Source of the DNA: Silvimonas iriomotensis
GTDB taxonomy: Bacteria > Pseudomonadota > Gammaproteobacteria > Burkholderiales > Chitinibacteraceae
Assembly (NCBI RefSeq): GCF_014645535.1
Contig: NZ_BMLX01000001.1
Coordinates: 1,357,169 to 1,421,168, forward strand
DNA length: 64,000 nt
Reading direction: 5' to 3'
The translations under genes were made by a program, and so were the position numbers. The notes beneath the pieces were generated by a model that saw nothing but the letters and a program-made list of their open reading frames with translations, was not told the DNA's origin and searched no databases. Position 1 is the stretch's first letter. Each line of letters starts with the position of its first letter. Positions 27,744 to 36,676 of the stretch are shown here, one piece after another.

Positions 27744-28688
27744 TTAACCCGGGTGCTCCGGCGCATGACGCACCGCATGCGCCCACGACGATCCGACCAC
27801 CCCGCCCAGCAACAGGAAAATGGCCGCCAGCTCCAGCGGACGCGGCCAGCGGGCGTCATAACAAAAGCCGTAAAGCAACGCAAAGACCGTCTCGAAGATG
27901 ATCATCTGCCCGCCCAGCGTGAGGGGCAGGCGCCGCGTGGCGGCATTCCACAAACCGGTGCCGATCATGGAAGCGCCAATGGCAATGGCGAACATGGCCA
28001 GGGTAAACCAGCCCCAAGGCCGCACCACATCATGCGGGGTGGCCGACGGGCCCAGCACCGCCAACCCGGTCAAGAGCGCCAATCCACCCGTGGTTACGCC
28101 CATCAGCAAAGACCAGTCATGGCTGGACAGATCGCTGCGGCGTATCAGAAAACGTGCATTGCCAATGGCATAGGCACTCCAGCTCAGCAAGGCGGCCACC
28201 GCCGCACCCAGCCCGATCAACCTGGCACCCGTGCTCTGGGCGTAGTCGGCCGGCAACCGCGCCGTGAGCACGTCGGCCCCGTTACACAACACGCCCAGCA
28301 CAATGGCGGTCAGCGGCAGAATCAACCGGCGCAGCGGCACCGCGTTGTGATCAGTACTGCCCGCCAGGGTGACCAGCACCGGCAGCATGCCAATCACCAG
28401 CGAGGTCGCCGCCACGCCCACGCGCTGCACGGCAATGGCCAGCATGAAGTAATAAACAAGATTCCCGGCGACACTCAGCCACAACAGGGTGAACCAGTCA
28501 CGCCGCCCCAGCCGGGGCAATACGCTGCGCGCCACGGGCAGCAAGAACAGCAGAGAGACAATACCGTAGGCCACGTAGCGGCCCACCATCAGTTCAGTGG
28601 CACTGAACATGGACAACACGCGCGGCACCAGAAAAATCACGCCCCACAACGCGCCAGCCATCACGCCATACAAAATGCCCGCAAACAC
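27744..28688 (-). CDS. EamA/DMT-superfamily transporter
   Basis: The 314-residue membrane protein has ten hydrophobic helices in two halves (YGVMAGALWGVIFLVPRVL at the start and GGQMIIFETVFALLYGF near the end). It is related only in family to the DMT gene at 20674-21579. The LysR gene is divergent, 151 bases away, and may control it. The substrate is unknown. Confidence 0.82.
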   Translation of the reverse strand: MFAGILYGVMAGALWGVIFLVPRVLSMFSATELMVGRYVAYGIVSLLFLLPVARSVLPRLGRRDWFTLLWLSVAGNLVYYFMLAIAVQRVGVAATSLVIGMLPVLVTLAGSTDHNAVPLRRLILPLTAIVLGVLCNGADVLTARLPADYAQSTGARLIGLGAAVAALLSWSAYAIGNARFLIRRSDLSSHDWSLLMGVTTGGLALLTGLAVLGPSATPHDVVRPWGWFTLAMFAIAIGASMIGTGLWNAATRRLPLTLGGQMIIFETVFALLYGFCYDARWPRPLELAAIFLLLGGVVGSSWAHAVRHAPEHPG

Positions 28689-28839
28689 CGGCCTCTCCAG
28701 TTTGCCAATGGCATCAGCATAACGTACAAGGCCCGCCCTTTACGCTGCGGGTTTACCGCAATGGCGCGATACCTTAAGCCGGAACTGTACGCAGCATCAT
28801 TCTGAGAATTCCGGACTTATCCGATGGAATCAGGGGCTT

Positions 28840-29841
28840 GTGACCAGGAAAATACGATTCGTCTTGATTGAATCTGCGGCCCTGCCGCGTGGCCTTACCA
28901 TGAACATGCCTGTCCTGCCCGCCCTGCTTGGGGCACAAGCCTTTGTCCCGCCCGTTGCGGCAGACAAGGTCAACCTGTTGTTGCTGCACGCTTTTCACGC
29001 GGTAGCCACTGAACGTAATTTCGCGCGGGCGGCCGTGCAGTTGCGCATGTCGCAACCGCCGTTGATGCGCCAGGTGCGCGAACTGGAAGAGCTGATCGGC
29101 ACCACATTGATCATCCGCCGCCATAACGCCGTACTGCTGACCCCGGCCGGCGAAAAGCTGGCCCGTGAGCTAGCGCAGTTGTTTGCGCAGGCGCGGCAAT
29201 CCATCGCGCAGGTGTGCGAGGTTGATCAACTGGACCAGGGCGAGATCACGCTGGGTTTAAGCGCCTCCACGCTCGTCAGCAACCTGACCGGCCGTCTGGC
29301 CAGTGCGCGTGCCAGCAAGCCTGGTCTTGAGTTCCAGTACCGGGAACTCACCCCAGAGCAGCAAATTGAAGCCTTGAACAACCGCAAGCTGGATGCGGGT
29401 TTCTGGTATCTGAGTGGCGATGAGGCGCCGGGCAAATTGTCACACCGGCTGATCCAGCGCGAGGCCATGATGCTGTTCCTGCCGCAGAACCATGCCCTGG
29501 CCGCCCTGCCCGGCGTGTCGCTACGGCAACTGGCGCAGCAAGACCTGATCCGCTGCCAGACGGGCGAGGCCTGGCACAGCGGGTTTCTGAATACGCTCTG
29601 CCTGGCCCATGGTTTCACGTCACGCATTGCCAATACAGTCGGCAGCCCGTTGAGCGCGCTGGCGCTGATCGGTCAGGGAATGGGCGTGGCGCTGCTGCCC
29701 CAAGGGTATAGCCGGATGACGTTCCCCGGCGTGGTTGTCCGCCCCTTGCAAGAGACCGTGAACCTGCAACTGCATATGGTCTGGGACCCTCACCCCGCCG
29801 GCACCGCTGCGGCACGCTGGCTGAGTGAGGCACTGGGCTAG
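28840..29841 (+). CDS. LysR-family transcriptional regulator
   Basis: The 333-residue regulator has a helix-turn-helix at about residues 45-105 (LLHAFHAVATERNFARAAVQLRMSQPPLMRQVRELEELIG) and a C-terminal inducer domain (about 130-330). The 40-residue lead before the DNA-binding domain is longer than usual. I use the GTG at 28840 because AGGGG stands four bases before it; an ATG at 28900 would give a more typical length. It is divergent from the DMT transporter, its likely target. The ligand is unknown. Confidence 0.85.
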   Translation: MTRKIRFVLIESAALPRGLTMNMPVLPALLGAQAFVPPVAADKVNLLLLHAFHAVATERNFARAAVQLRMSQPPLMRQVRELEELIGTTLIIRRHNAVLLTPAGEKLARELAQLFAQARQSIAQVCEVDQLDQGEITLGLSASTLVSNLTGRLASARASKPGLEFQYRELTPEQQIEALNNRKLDAGFWYLSGDEAPGKLSHRLIQREAMMLFLPQNHALAALPGVSLRQLAQQDLIRCQTGEAWHSGFLNTLCLAHGFTSRIANTVGSPLSALALIGQGMGVALLPQGYSRMTFPGVVVRPLQETVNLQLHMVWDPHPAGTAAARWLSEALG

Positions 29842-29844
29842 GGT

Positions 29845-30255
29845 TTACTGCGCGGGCTGCAGCATGTCGGGCGGCGCCCAGGCACCCTTGGCAAAATAGC
29901 TGTCCCTGCCGCGGACCTGGACATAATCCCGATCCTGCGCGATGACCAGGAGGTTCTGGTCACGCGGTAGCTCCCGGCATTCCCGGCTTTCAAACAACGC
30001 CTGGAACTTGTCCCGCTGCCCGGTTTGCACATATCTCACGCTGTTGCGTGCGGTATCGATAAAGGCGCAGGCATAGGCGCCAGGCCGCGTGGGGCCGACT
30101 TCCATACCCGTTTGCAGCCTGAATGCCGGCGCACTCGCGTTGTCGCTACCCACGCCGGCTACATCGATCAACATGCTGGCCGCGCCAACCAGAAACACGC
30201 CCAGCAGCAACCACATCTGCCACTTCTGTGATTTGCTGGTTCCCACTGCATTCAT
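29845..30255 (-). CDS. Membrane-anchored protein of unknown function
   Basis: The 136-residue protein is not recognised. One N-terminal membrane segment (about residues 13-32, WQMWLLLGVFLVGAASMLID) is followed by an outside-facing domain with two cysteines (in YACAFID and SRECRELP). GGAG stands 8 bases before the chosen ATG; the longer open frame overlaps the aminotransferase. It converges with the LysR gene (3 bases between stops) and starts 40 bases behind the aminotransferase stop, so it may be co-transcribed with it. Codon use looks like its neighbours. Confidence 0.65.
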   Translation of the reverse strand: MNAVGTSKSQKWQMWLLLGVFLVGAASMLIDVAGVGSDNASAPAFRLQTGMEVGPTRPGAYACAFIDTARNSVRYVQTGQRDKFQALFESRECRELPRDQNLLVIAQDRDYVQVRGRDSYFAKGAWAPPDMLQPAQ

Positions 30256-30295
30256 GCTGTCGACTCCGCGTGATTGGCCACCGCGGCATTGTAAA

Positions 30296-31429
30296 TCAGC
30301 GCAGCAGGCTGGCAAGCCGGGCCATGCCCTCGTCAATGTCTTGCGGCGTGGAATGACTGAAATTCAGACGCAAACAACTAAAGCCAGGTGGCGCGGTGTA
30401 GAACGCATCGCCCGGCATGATGGCCACACCGGCCTCCAGCGCGCGCTGCATCAGGGCATGGGTGTCCAGCGGTTGCTTGAAACGCACCCAGAAGAACAAG
30501 CCGCCCACCGGTTTTTGCCAGGTCACCAGATCGCCCAGATGGCGTTCCAGTGCGGCGGCCATGGCGTCACGGCGCTCGCGGTAGATCGGCAGGATCTGCG
30601 CCACATGTTCATGCAAGCCGCCTTGCAGGGCCTGCAGGATCAAATGCTGGCTAAGGCGGTTGCTATGCAGGTCAGCCGCTTGTTTCAGGCGGGTCAGATG
30701 CGGCACCAGGTCAGGGTGTGCAATCAGAAAGCCCAAGCGCAAGCCCGGCGCCAGGGTTTTGGAGAAAGACCCCTGGTAGACCCACGGTGCGCGCTGCAAA
30801 CGGCCCACGATAGGCTGCGGCGCGGCGCCATCAAAAGCCAGTTCGCGGTAGGGATCATCTTCAAACAGCGGCACGCCCGCCGCATCCAGCGCTGCAGCGA
30901 TGCGATCGCGCTGGGCATCGGGGTAGCAATAGCCAGACGGATTCTGGAAAGTGGGCGTGAGATACGCCAGTTGTGCTTGCTCCAGCGCGGTGTTGAAGTC
31001 ACCGGCATCCGGGCCGGCCACCGGGTCTACCGTCACCGGCAGGAAATCCGCACCAAACAGCCGGAACGATTGCACGGCCGCCAGGTAGGCCGGGGCCTCG
31101 ACCAGCACGCGCGTGCCTTCTTCGATAAACAGCTTGGAGACCAGATCAATGCCCTGTTGCGAGCCAGACAGCACCAGCACCTGACTCGCGTCACAGGCGA
31201 TCCCCAGGGCGCGCGCTTCTGCGGCAATGGCCTCGCGCAGTTGGGGCTCACCCTCGGTCTGGCCGTATTGCCAGCAGTTCAGATCCTGAATGCGTGCCGG
31301 GTCTGGCCGGTACAGCGCTTCTTCTGCCGGCAGGCCGCCAGCAAAAGAGATCACGCCAGGGCGACTGGCCGCGGCAAGAATGTCGCGCACCAGCGACGAG
31401 GTGAGGCGTTCGATACGCTTGGCGAACAT
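30296..31429 (-). CDS. PLP-dependent aminotransferase, class I/II (2-aminoadipate/LysN-like)
   Basis: The 377-residue cytosolic aminotransferase has the fold-type I layout: ISFAGGLPAEEALY near the start, LTPTFQNPSGYCYPDAQR (contact to PLP), FEDDPYRELAF, and YQGSFSKTLAPGLRLGF with the PLP lysine. FWVRFKQPLDTHALMQRAL and SCLRLNFSHSTPQDIDEG close the active site. It resembles the 2-aminoadipate transaminase/ARO8 group, which acts on aromatic or branched amino acids; the real substrate is open. Divergent from the MarR gene with twin operators between them. Confidence 0.87.
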   Translation of the reverse strand: MFAKRIERLTSSLVRDILAAASRPGVISFAGGLPAEEALYRPDPARIQDLNCWQYGQTEGEPQLREAIAAEARALGIACDASQVLVLSGSQQGIDLVSKLFIEEGTRVLVEAPAYLAAVQSFRLFGADFLPVTVDPVAGPDAGDFNTALEQAQLAYLTPTFQNPSGYCYPDAQRDRIAAALDAAGVPLFEDDPYRELAFDGAAPQPIVGRLQRAPWVYQGSFSKTLAPGLRLGFLIAHPDLVPHLTRLKQAADLHSNRLSQHLILQALQGGLHEHVAQILPIYRERRDAMAAALERHLGDLVTWQKPVGGLFFWVRFKQPLDTHALMQRALEAGVAIMPGDAFYTAPPGFSCLRLNFSHSTPQDIDEGMARLASLLR

Positions 31430-31504
31430 GGCAGAGTCTCCAGCATCTATTTATGGCTTGCAGTCGGCAAAGTGGCGAAGAAAACAACAGAAACAGATAG
31501 TTAG

Positions 31505-31561
31505 GTCAATATATTTGACCATATATTGTTTCCCTGCGGGCAGATTGTCAATATCATTGAC
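31505..31561. promoter_or_regulatory. Two GTCAA-N5-TTGAC operator-like palindromes between the aminotransferase and marR
   Basis: Sites at 31505-31519 (GTCAATATATTTGAC) and 31547-31561 (GTCAATATCATTGAC) share the same half-sites. Their centres are 42 bases apart, four helical turns. The right-hand site contains TTGACA (31546-31551, read leftwards), which could be the -35 box of the aminotransferase promoter, with AT-rich sequence 17 bases on. MarR dimers bind dyads of this size, so autoregulation and control of the aminotransferase are likely. Confidence 0.65.
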
Positions 31562-31596
31562 CCACCATATCAACCATAACAGTTGCCAACTCCTTC

Positions 31597-32025
31597 ATGA
31601 CCACCAAACGTGCTCTGAGCGAAGCCCAGGAACTGCTGTTTTACGCCTACCGTGCTTTCACCGCCGCGCCTGATGCGCTGCTGGATCAACGCGGCTGGAA
31701 TCGGGTCCATCACCGGCTGCTGCATTTTATCGGGCGCGATCCTGGTATTGCCGTGAATGAACTGCTGGAAAAGCTGGGCGTGAGCAAACAGGCGGTGCAT
31801 GGCCCGCTCAAGGCGCTGGTTGAAGCCGGGCTGGTCGAGACCGCGCCCGATGCAGAAGATCGGCGCGTGAAATGCCTGAGCCTGACCGAAGCTGGCGCGC
31901 AACTGGAATCGGCGCTCTCCTCGCCCCAGTTTGCAATGCTGGGCGAAGTCTTTGCCCAATGCGGCCCTCAGGCAGTTCAAGGCTGGGAAGCTGTCATGAA
32001 AGCCATGGCGAAGCGGATCAGCTAA
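31597..32025 (+). CDS. MarR-family transcriptional regulator
   Basis: The 142-residue dimeric winged-helix repressor has a DNA-recognition region at about residues 45-95 (AVNELLEKLGVSKQAVHGPLKALVEAGLVE, then the wing DAEDRRVKCLSLTEAG). It is divergent from the aminotransferase, with a 167-base intergenic region that holds two matching palindromes. The ligand is unknown. Confidence 0.85.
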   Translation: MTTKRALSEAQELLFYAYRAFTAAPDALLDQRGWNRVHHRLLHFIGRDPGIAVNELLEKLGVSKQAVHGPLKALVEAGLVETAPDAEDRRVKCLSLTEAGAQLESALSSPQFAMLGEVFAQCGPQAVQGWEAVMKAMAKRIS

Positions 32026-32058
32026 ACCGGCGGGCGGGCCCTGCCCGCCTGGGCCGGA

Positions 32059-32691
32059 CTAGTACTCGATCGGCGTGGCTTCCAGGCTACGCCACAGATA
32101 CCACGTCGCCACGCTGCGCCATGGCTGCCAGCGCTCCGCCAGCTCGCGCATGGCTTTGGGCGGCATGCGTTCGCCCTGGTTGTACAAGCGGGCGATGGCG
32201 TTGACCACGCCGATATCATCCAGCGGCAGGATATTGGGCCGCAGCATGGAGAACATCAGGAACATCTCTGCCGTCCAGCGCCCGATGCCACGGATGGCGA
32301 TCAGCTCCTTGATCACGGCCTCGTCGTCCCAGTCCTGCCACACCGTCATATCCAGCCGCCCTGCGATGTGATGCCGGGACAGATCCTGCAGGTATTCCAC
32401 CTTGCGGCCGGAAAGACCGCATTCGCGCAACTGGGTGGTTTGCAGGGCCAGCACGGCAGCGCTGGATAACTCGCCGCCCAGCGCCCCCAGAAACCGGTTC
32501 CAGACGGACTCTGCCGCTTTCACCGAAATCTGTTGCCCGACAATGGAGCGCGCCAGCGTCTGCCAGGCATCACCACGCCCGCGCAGGCTGATATTGGGGA
32601 ACTGCGCAATCAGCGCCGCCAGCACCGGGTCCGCCGCCGCCAGCGCGGCGGTGGCTTCATCCCAGTATGGCGGGCGCGGCGTGCCGGTCAT
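32059..32691 (-). CDS. DNA-3-methyladenine glycosylase II, AlkA-like
   Basis: The 210-residue base-excision repair enzyme is of the HhH-GPD family. The helix-hairpin-helix IKELIAIRGIGRWTAEMFLM is followed by the catalytic aspartate in LPLDDIGVVNAI. TLARSIVGQQISVKAAESVW is the conserved N-terminal part. It lacks the extra N-terminal domain of E. coli AlkA (282 residues), as in many shorter homologues. It overlaps the pmbA stop by four bases. Confidence 0.9.
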   Translation of the reverse strand: MTGTPRPPYWDEATAALAAADPVLAALIAQFPNISLRGRGDAWQTLARSIVGQQISVKAAESVWNRFLGALGGELSSAAVLALQTTQLRECGLSGRKVEYLQDLSRHHIAGRLDMTVWQDWDDEAVIKELIAIRGIGRWTAEMFLMFSMLRPNILPLDDIGVVNAIARLYNQGERMPPKAMRELAERWQPWRSVATWYLWRSLEATPIEY

Positions 32692-34019
32692 TCGCCCGCC
32701 ACGGTCATGCCACTGATCAACAAGGAGCCGATACGGCGGCTGGACGACAACTGAATGTCACTGCCCACGCCAACCACATTCAGGAACATGTTCTTGAGGT
32801 TGCCCGCGACCGTGATTTCTTCCACCGGATACTGGATCTGGCCGTTTTCCACCCAGAAACCTGCGGCGCCACGCGAGTAATCGCCAGTAACCATATTGGT
32901 GCCGTGCCCCAGCAACTCGGTCACCAGCAGGCCGGTGCCCAGTTCTGCCAGCAACTCGTCAAACGAGGCGGTCGGCGTCACGATCAGGTTATGCGCGCCA
33001 CCGGCGTTACCGGTGCTTTGCATGCCCAGCTTGCGTGCGCTGTAGCTGGACAGGAAATAGCCTTGTTGCACGCCGGCATCAATCACCGTGCGGCGCTGCG
33101 TAGCTACGCCCTCGGCATCGAATGCGCCGCTGCCCAGGCCTTTTTTCAGGAACGGGTCGTCCACAATGGTCACGCACGGGGAAAACACCGGCTTGCCCAG
33201 GCTGTCGAGCAAGAACGACGACTTGCGATACAGGCTGCTGCCACTGACCGCGTTGACCCAGTTGCCCAGCAAGGACGAGGCCAGTGAAGCTTCGAACAGC
33301 ACCGGGTATTCGCCCGTTTTGACGCGGCGCGCGCCCAGGCGACGCAATGCGCGTTCGCCCGCCTTGCGCCCGACGATCACGGCGGGTTCCAGGTCTTTGG
33401 GATCGCGCATGCTGGTGTACCAGTAGTCGCGCTGCATACCGCTTTCGTCTTCTGCAATCACGGCTGCCGAAACGCCATAGCGCGAGCCGGTACCCGCGCC
33501 GACAAAGCCCAGCGAATTGCCGTAGGCCCAGCGCGAGGCATGGGTCGAGGCTGAGCCGCCTTCCGAATTGGTGATGCGCGGGTCCACCCCGCGCGCGGCG
33601 TCTTCACACTCGGTGGCGATGCGGATGGCGTCTTCCACCGGCAAATCCCACGGGTGGTAAAGATCCAGATCCGGAAAATGCGTCGCCAGCAGGTTTTTGT
33701 CCGGCAGGCCGGCGTATTCATCTGCGGCGGTATAGCGGGCAATGGCCAGCGCCGCTTTCACGGTATCGGCCAGCGCCTGCGCAGAGAAGTCAGACGTGCT
33801 GGCGTGGCCCTTTTGCTTGCCCAGGAACACGGTCACACCCATGCCCTTGTCACGGTTGTATTCAATGGTTTCCACATCACCCAGGCGCACGTTGACGTTC
33901 TGGCCAAACGATTCGGAAATATCCACTTCGCAATCGCTGGCGCCTTGTTTCCTGGCTTCATCCAGAACCTGACCGACCAGCGAGGTCAGTTGCTGTTCGC
34001 TAAAACTGAATCCGGACAC
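32688..34019 (-). CDS. pmbA: Metalloprotease PmbA (TldE)
   Basis: The 443-residue subunit pairs with TldD in a heterodimeric zinc protease that removes microcin leaders and degrades unfolded peptides. Features are VEISESFGQ-like N-terminal strand (VDISESFGQNVNVRLGDVET), SRWAYGNSLGFVG, FSPCVTIVDDPFLKKGLGS, and the C-terminal GFWVENGQIQYPVEEITVAGN. The TldE half has no HEXXH, and none is seen. The start is a GTG at 34017-34019 with AAGGAAA six bases before it; the open frame upstream would overlap the darP gene. tldD is not in this window. Confidence 0.93.
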   Translation of the reverse strand: MSGFSFSEQQLTSLVGQVLDEARKQGASDCEVDISESFGQNVNVRLGDVETIEYNRDKGMGVTVFLGKQKGHASTSDFSAQALADTVKAALAIARYTAADEYAGLPDKNLLATHFPDLDLYHPWDLPVEDAIRIATECEDAARGVDPRITNSEGGSASTHASRWAYGNSLGFVGAGTGSRYGVSAAVIAEDESGMQRDYWYTSMRDPKDLEPAVIVGRKAGERALRRLGARRVKTGEYPVLFEASLASSLLGNWVNAVSGSSLYRKSSFLLDSLGKPVFSPCVTIVDDPFLKKGLGSGAFDAEGVATQRRTVIDAGVQQGYFLSSYSARKLGMQSTGNAGGAHNLIVTPTASFDELLAELGTGLLVTELLGHGTNMVTGDYSRGAAGFWVENGQIQYPVEEITVAGNLKNMFLNVVGVGSDIQLSSSRRIGSLLISGMTVAGE

Positions 34020-34099
34020 GATTTTCCTTTTAGATGATTGGCGAGCACGCCCGCGGCGTGGTCCATGTCGTAGTTTGTTATGATAGCGGTTTTGCAGTA

Positions 34100-34675
34100 A
34101 TGGCCCCAAACATGGCACATAACGACTCTTACGACCAGCACGACGATGACGTCGAACTGGTAAGCAAATCCCAGATGAAGCGCGAAATGACCGCGCTGCA
34201 GGATCTGGGGGCGGAACTCATCCCGCTGGATATCAAACTGATTGAAAATCTGGGCCTGCCTGAACGCCTCGTCATGGCGATCCGCGAATGCAAGCGACTC
34301 AGGGCACATGGTGCCATTGCCCGCCAGAAACAATACATCGGCAAGCTGATGCGTGATGTAGACCCGGAGCCGATCCGCGCCATGCTGGCCCGTATTGCCG
34401 GCCAGTCTGACGAGCACAACGCATGGCTGCACAAACTGGAACGCCTGCGCGAGAAAATGCTGGTTGAGCCCAAAGCGGTGGAAGCGTTTGTGGCCGAGCA
34501 TCCGGACGTGGACGTGCAACACCTGCGCCAGTTGATCCGCAATGCCATCAAGGAACGTGAACAGCAAAAACCGCCCAAGGCGTTTCGCGAGTTGTTCCAG
34601 CTCTTGAAAGAACAGTTTGCCCAGCCGGTTCAGCCCAATCCGGATGGCACGCTGCCCGAAACCGACGAGGAATAA
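34100..34675 (+). CDS. darP: Ribosome-associated protein DarP (YjgA, DUF615)
   Basis: The 191-residue acidic helical protein shows the DUF615 core (SKSQMKREMTALQDLGAELI, then LPERLVMAIRECKRLRAHGA and ARQKQYIGKLMRD). In E. coli it binds late pre-50S particles and helps large-subunit assembly. An alternative ATG at 34112 is equally possible; neither has a good ribosome-binding site. It is divergent from pmbA with only 80 bases between, a pairing frequent in betaproteobacteria. It leads a rightward run with the HAD, mog and esterase genes. Confidence 0.9.
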   Translation: MAPNMAHNDSYDQHDDDVELVSKSQMKREMTALQDLGAELIPLDIKLIENLGLPERLVMAIRECKRLRAHGAIARQKQYIGKLMRDVDPEPIRAMLARIAGQSDEHNAWLHKLERLREKMLVEPKAVEAFVAEHPDVDVQHLRQLIRNAIKEREQQKPPKAFRELFQLLKEQFAQPVQPNPDGTLPETDEE

Positions 34676-34681
34676 GCCCTG

Positions 34682-35338
34682 ATGAGCTGGCAAATGCAGT
34701 GCGAAGGTTTTCTGTTTGATATGGATGGCACGCTGGTGGATTCCACCGTGCTGATCGAACGCATCTGGCACGGCTGGGCGCTCAAGAACGGCATCGATTT
34801 TGATTTCCTGATGCAGCACGTGCACGGCCGCCGCGGTGTGGAAACCATCGAGATCGTCGCCCCGCACATGGATGCCAAAGCCGAAGTTGTCGCTTTGCTG
34901 GCGCAAGAGATGGAGATGATGGAAGACATCCCCGCCATCCCGGGGGCAGCGGCCTTTCTGGCCAGCCTGCCTGCCGGCCGCTGGGCGGTGGTGACCTCGG
35001 CCTCCCGCGCGATCGCCCAGGCCAAACTGCGCGCCGCCGGCCTGCCGGTGCCAGACCTGCTTGTCAGCTCGGACGACGTCGAGAACGGCAAGCCGCATCC
35101 GGAGCCCTATCTGAAAGGCGCGGCCTTGCTCGGCTTGCCGCCGTCGCGTTGTGTGGTGTTTGAAGACGCCGAAGCCGGCATCCGCTCCGGCCATGCTGCC
35201 GGCATGAACGTGGTCGCCATCCTGCATGCCAGCGGCCACGAACCCACCGGTCTGGCTGGCGCCAAAGTGGCGCACTACGACGAACTGACCCTGCGCCCCG
35301 GTGAGGGTGCTGCGCTGATTCTGGAACAACGCTCATGA
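34682..35338 (+). CDS. HAD-superfamily phosphatase (sugar phosphatase-like, HAD-IA)
   Basis: The 218-residue hydrolase shows FDMDGTLVDST (nucleophile Asp13, acid Asp15), VVTSASRAIAQAKL (motif 2 Ser/Thr), a lysine in ENGKPHPEPYLKGA (motif 3), and VFEDAEAGIRSGHAAGM (motif 4 Asp pair). A small helical cap (about 20-85) fits subfamily IA. The closest well-studied relatives are sugar phosphatases such as YfbT and GPP/DOG1, but the substrate is not determined. Starts 6 bases after darP and overlaps mog by four. Confidence 0.85.
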   Translation: MSWQMQCEGFLFDMDGTLVDSTVLIERIWHGWALKNGIDFDFLMQHVHGRRGVETIEIVAPHMDAKAEVVALLAQEMEMMEDIPAIPGAAAFLASLPAGRWAVVTSASRAIAQAKLRAAGLPVPDLLVSSDDVENGKPHPEPYLKGAALLGLPPSRCVVFEDAEAGIRSGHAAGMNVVAILHASGHEPTGLAGAKVAHYDELTLRPGEGAALILEQRS

Positions 35339-35916
35339 CATTCAGGATTGGTCTTGTCTCCGTCTCTGACCGGGCCTCGCAAGGCGTGTATGAAGACAAG
35401 GGGATTCCCGCGCTGGAAGCCTGGTTGCGCAATGCCCTGATCACGCCATTTGAAACCGTCACCCGGCTGATTGCTGACGAACAGCCGGTGATCGAGGCCA
35501 CGCTGATCGAACTCGTCGACGAACTGGCGTGTGACCTGATCCTGACCACAGGCGGCACCGGCCCGGCCCTGCGTGATGTCACCCCGGATGCCACGCTGGC
35601 CGTCGCTGACCGCGAAATGCCCGGTTTTGGCGAGCAAATGCGGCAGATCAGCCTGAAATTTGTGCCCACGGCGATCCTGTCGCGCCAGGTGGGCGTCATC
35701 CGCAAGCGCTGCCTGATCCTGAATTTGCCCGGTCAACCCAAGTCCATCCGTGAAACCCTGGAAGGACTCAAGGATGGGCTGGATCATGTGATCGTGCCGG
35801 GTATTTTTGCCGCCGTGCCGTATTGCATCCAGTTGCTGGAAGGCCCGTATATCGAAACGCGCACCGACGTGGTCGCCGCTTTCCGCCCCAAATCCGCCAT
35901 CAAACCGCAGGAATGA
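35335..35916 (+). CDS. mog: Molybdopterin adenylyltransferase
   Basis: The 193-residue enzyme activates molybdopterin by adenylation before molybdenum insertion. RIGLVSVSDRASQGVYEDKG is the family start, LTTGGTGPALRDVTPDAT the substrate loop, and LILNLPGQPKSIRETL the conserved C-terminal segment. It is coupled by a four-base overlap to the HAD gene and is followed 4 bases later by the esterase. No other moa/moe genes are here. Confidence 0.93.
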   Translation: MTFRIGLVSVSDRASQGVYEDKGIPALEAWLRNALITPFETVTRLIADEQPVIEATLIELVDELACDLILTTGGTGPALRDVTPDATLAVADREMPGFGEQMRQISLKFVPTAILSRQVGVIRKRCLILNLPGQPKSIRETLEGLKDGLDHVIVPGIFAAVPYCIQLLEGPYIETRTDVVAAFRPKSAIKPQE

Positions 35917-35919
35917 ACC

Positions 35920-36600
35920 GTGAGCACCACCCCGTCTTTGCTGGACACCATTGAAGTCGAAACTGGCGACAACCCGACTGCCGCCGTGATCTGGATGCAT
36001 GGTCTGGGCGCCGACGGCAACGACTTTGCCGGTATCGTGCCGGAGCTGGGGCTGCCTGATGACATGGCCGTCCGCTTTGTTTTCCCGCATGCGCGTTTCA
36101 TGCCGATCACCTGCAACAATGGCTACACCATGCGGGCGTGGTACGACATTCTCTATTTTGAGGATATTGACCGGCATGCGGATGAAAACGGTATCCGCCA
36201 GTCATTGGCCGATGTCGAGGCCCTGATCAAGGACCAGAACGCCCGCGGCATTCCGACGCAGCGCATTGTGCTGGCCGGTTTCTCGCAAGGCGGCGCCATT
36301 GCCTACACAGCCGGGCTGACCTACCCGGAACAACTGGCCGGCATCGTCGCGCTCTCCACCTATTGGCCCTCGCCTGCCTTGATTGAACAAAACCGGAGTG
36401 CTGCCAACGCAGCAACGCCGGTTCTGGCCGCTCATGGCACTGCAGACCCGGTCGTGCCCGTTGCACTGGGGCGCCGCGCCCGCGCTGCTACAGAAGCACT
36501 GGGCAACCCGGTGGAGTGGCATGACTGGCCGATGCAGCACTCGGTCTGCCTGCCGGAAATCCACGCGATCGGCCGGTTTCTGACCAAAGCGCTGGGTTGA
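35920..36600 (+). CDS. Carboxylesterase / acyl-protein thioesterase-like alpha/beta hydrolase
   Basis: The 226-residue hydrolase shows the oxyanion loop WMHGLGADGNDF, the nucleophile elbow GFSQGGA (Ser about 122), Asp in HGTADPVVP, and His in PMQHSVC, together the full catalytic triad. It matches the phospholipase/carboxylesterase family represented by Pseudomonas EstB. It starts with GTG three bases after the mog stop and ends at a terminator. Confidence 0.9.
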   Translation: MSTTPSLLDTIEVETGDNPTAAVIWMHGLGADGNDFAGIVPELGLPDDMAVRFVFPHARFMPITCNNGYTMRAWYDILYFEDIDRHADENGIRQSLADVEALIKDQNARGIPTQRIVLAGFSQGGAIAYTAGLTYPEQLAGIVALSTYWPSPALIEQNRSAANAATPVLAAHGTADPVVPVALGRRARAATEALGNPVEWHDWPMQHSVCLPEIHAIGRFLTKALG

Positions 36601-36620
36601 TTGCACGCTGCACCAGATGA

Positions 36621-36655
36621 AAAAAGGCTTTGTCGTTCACCGACAAAGCCTTTTT
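36621..36655. terminator. Bidirectional rho-independent terminator
   Basis: Perfect stem AAAAAGGCTTTGTCG with its complement, T runs on both strands, between the convergent esterase and PilZ-like genes. Confidence 0.92.
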
Positions 36656-36676
36656 GTTTTTTGGCGCCGCTGCAGG

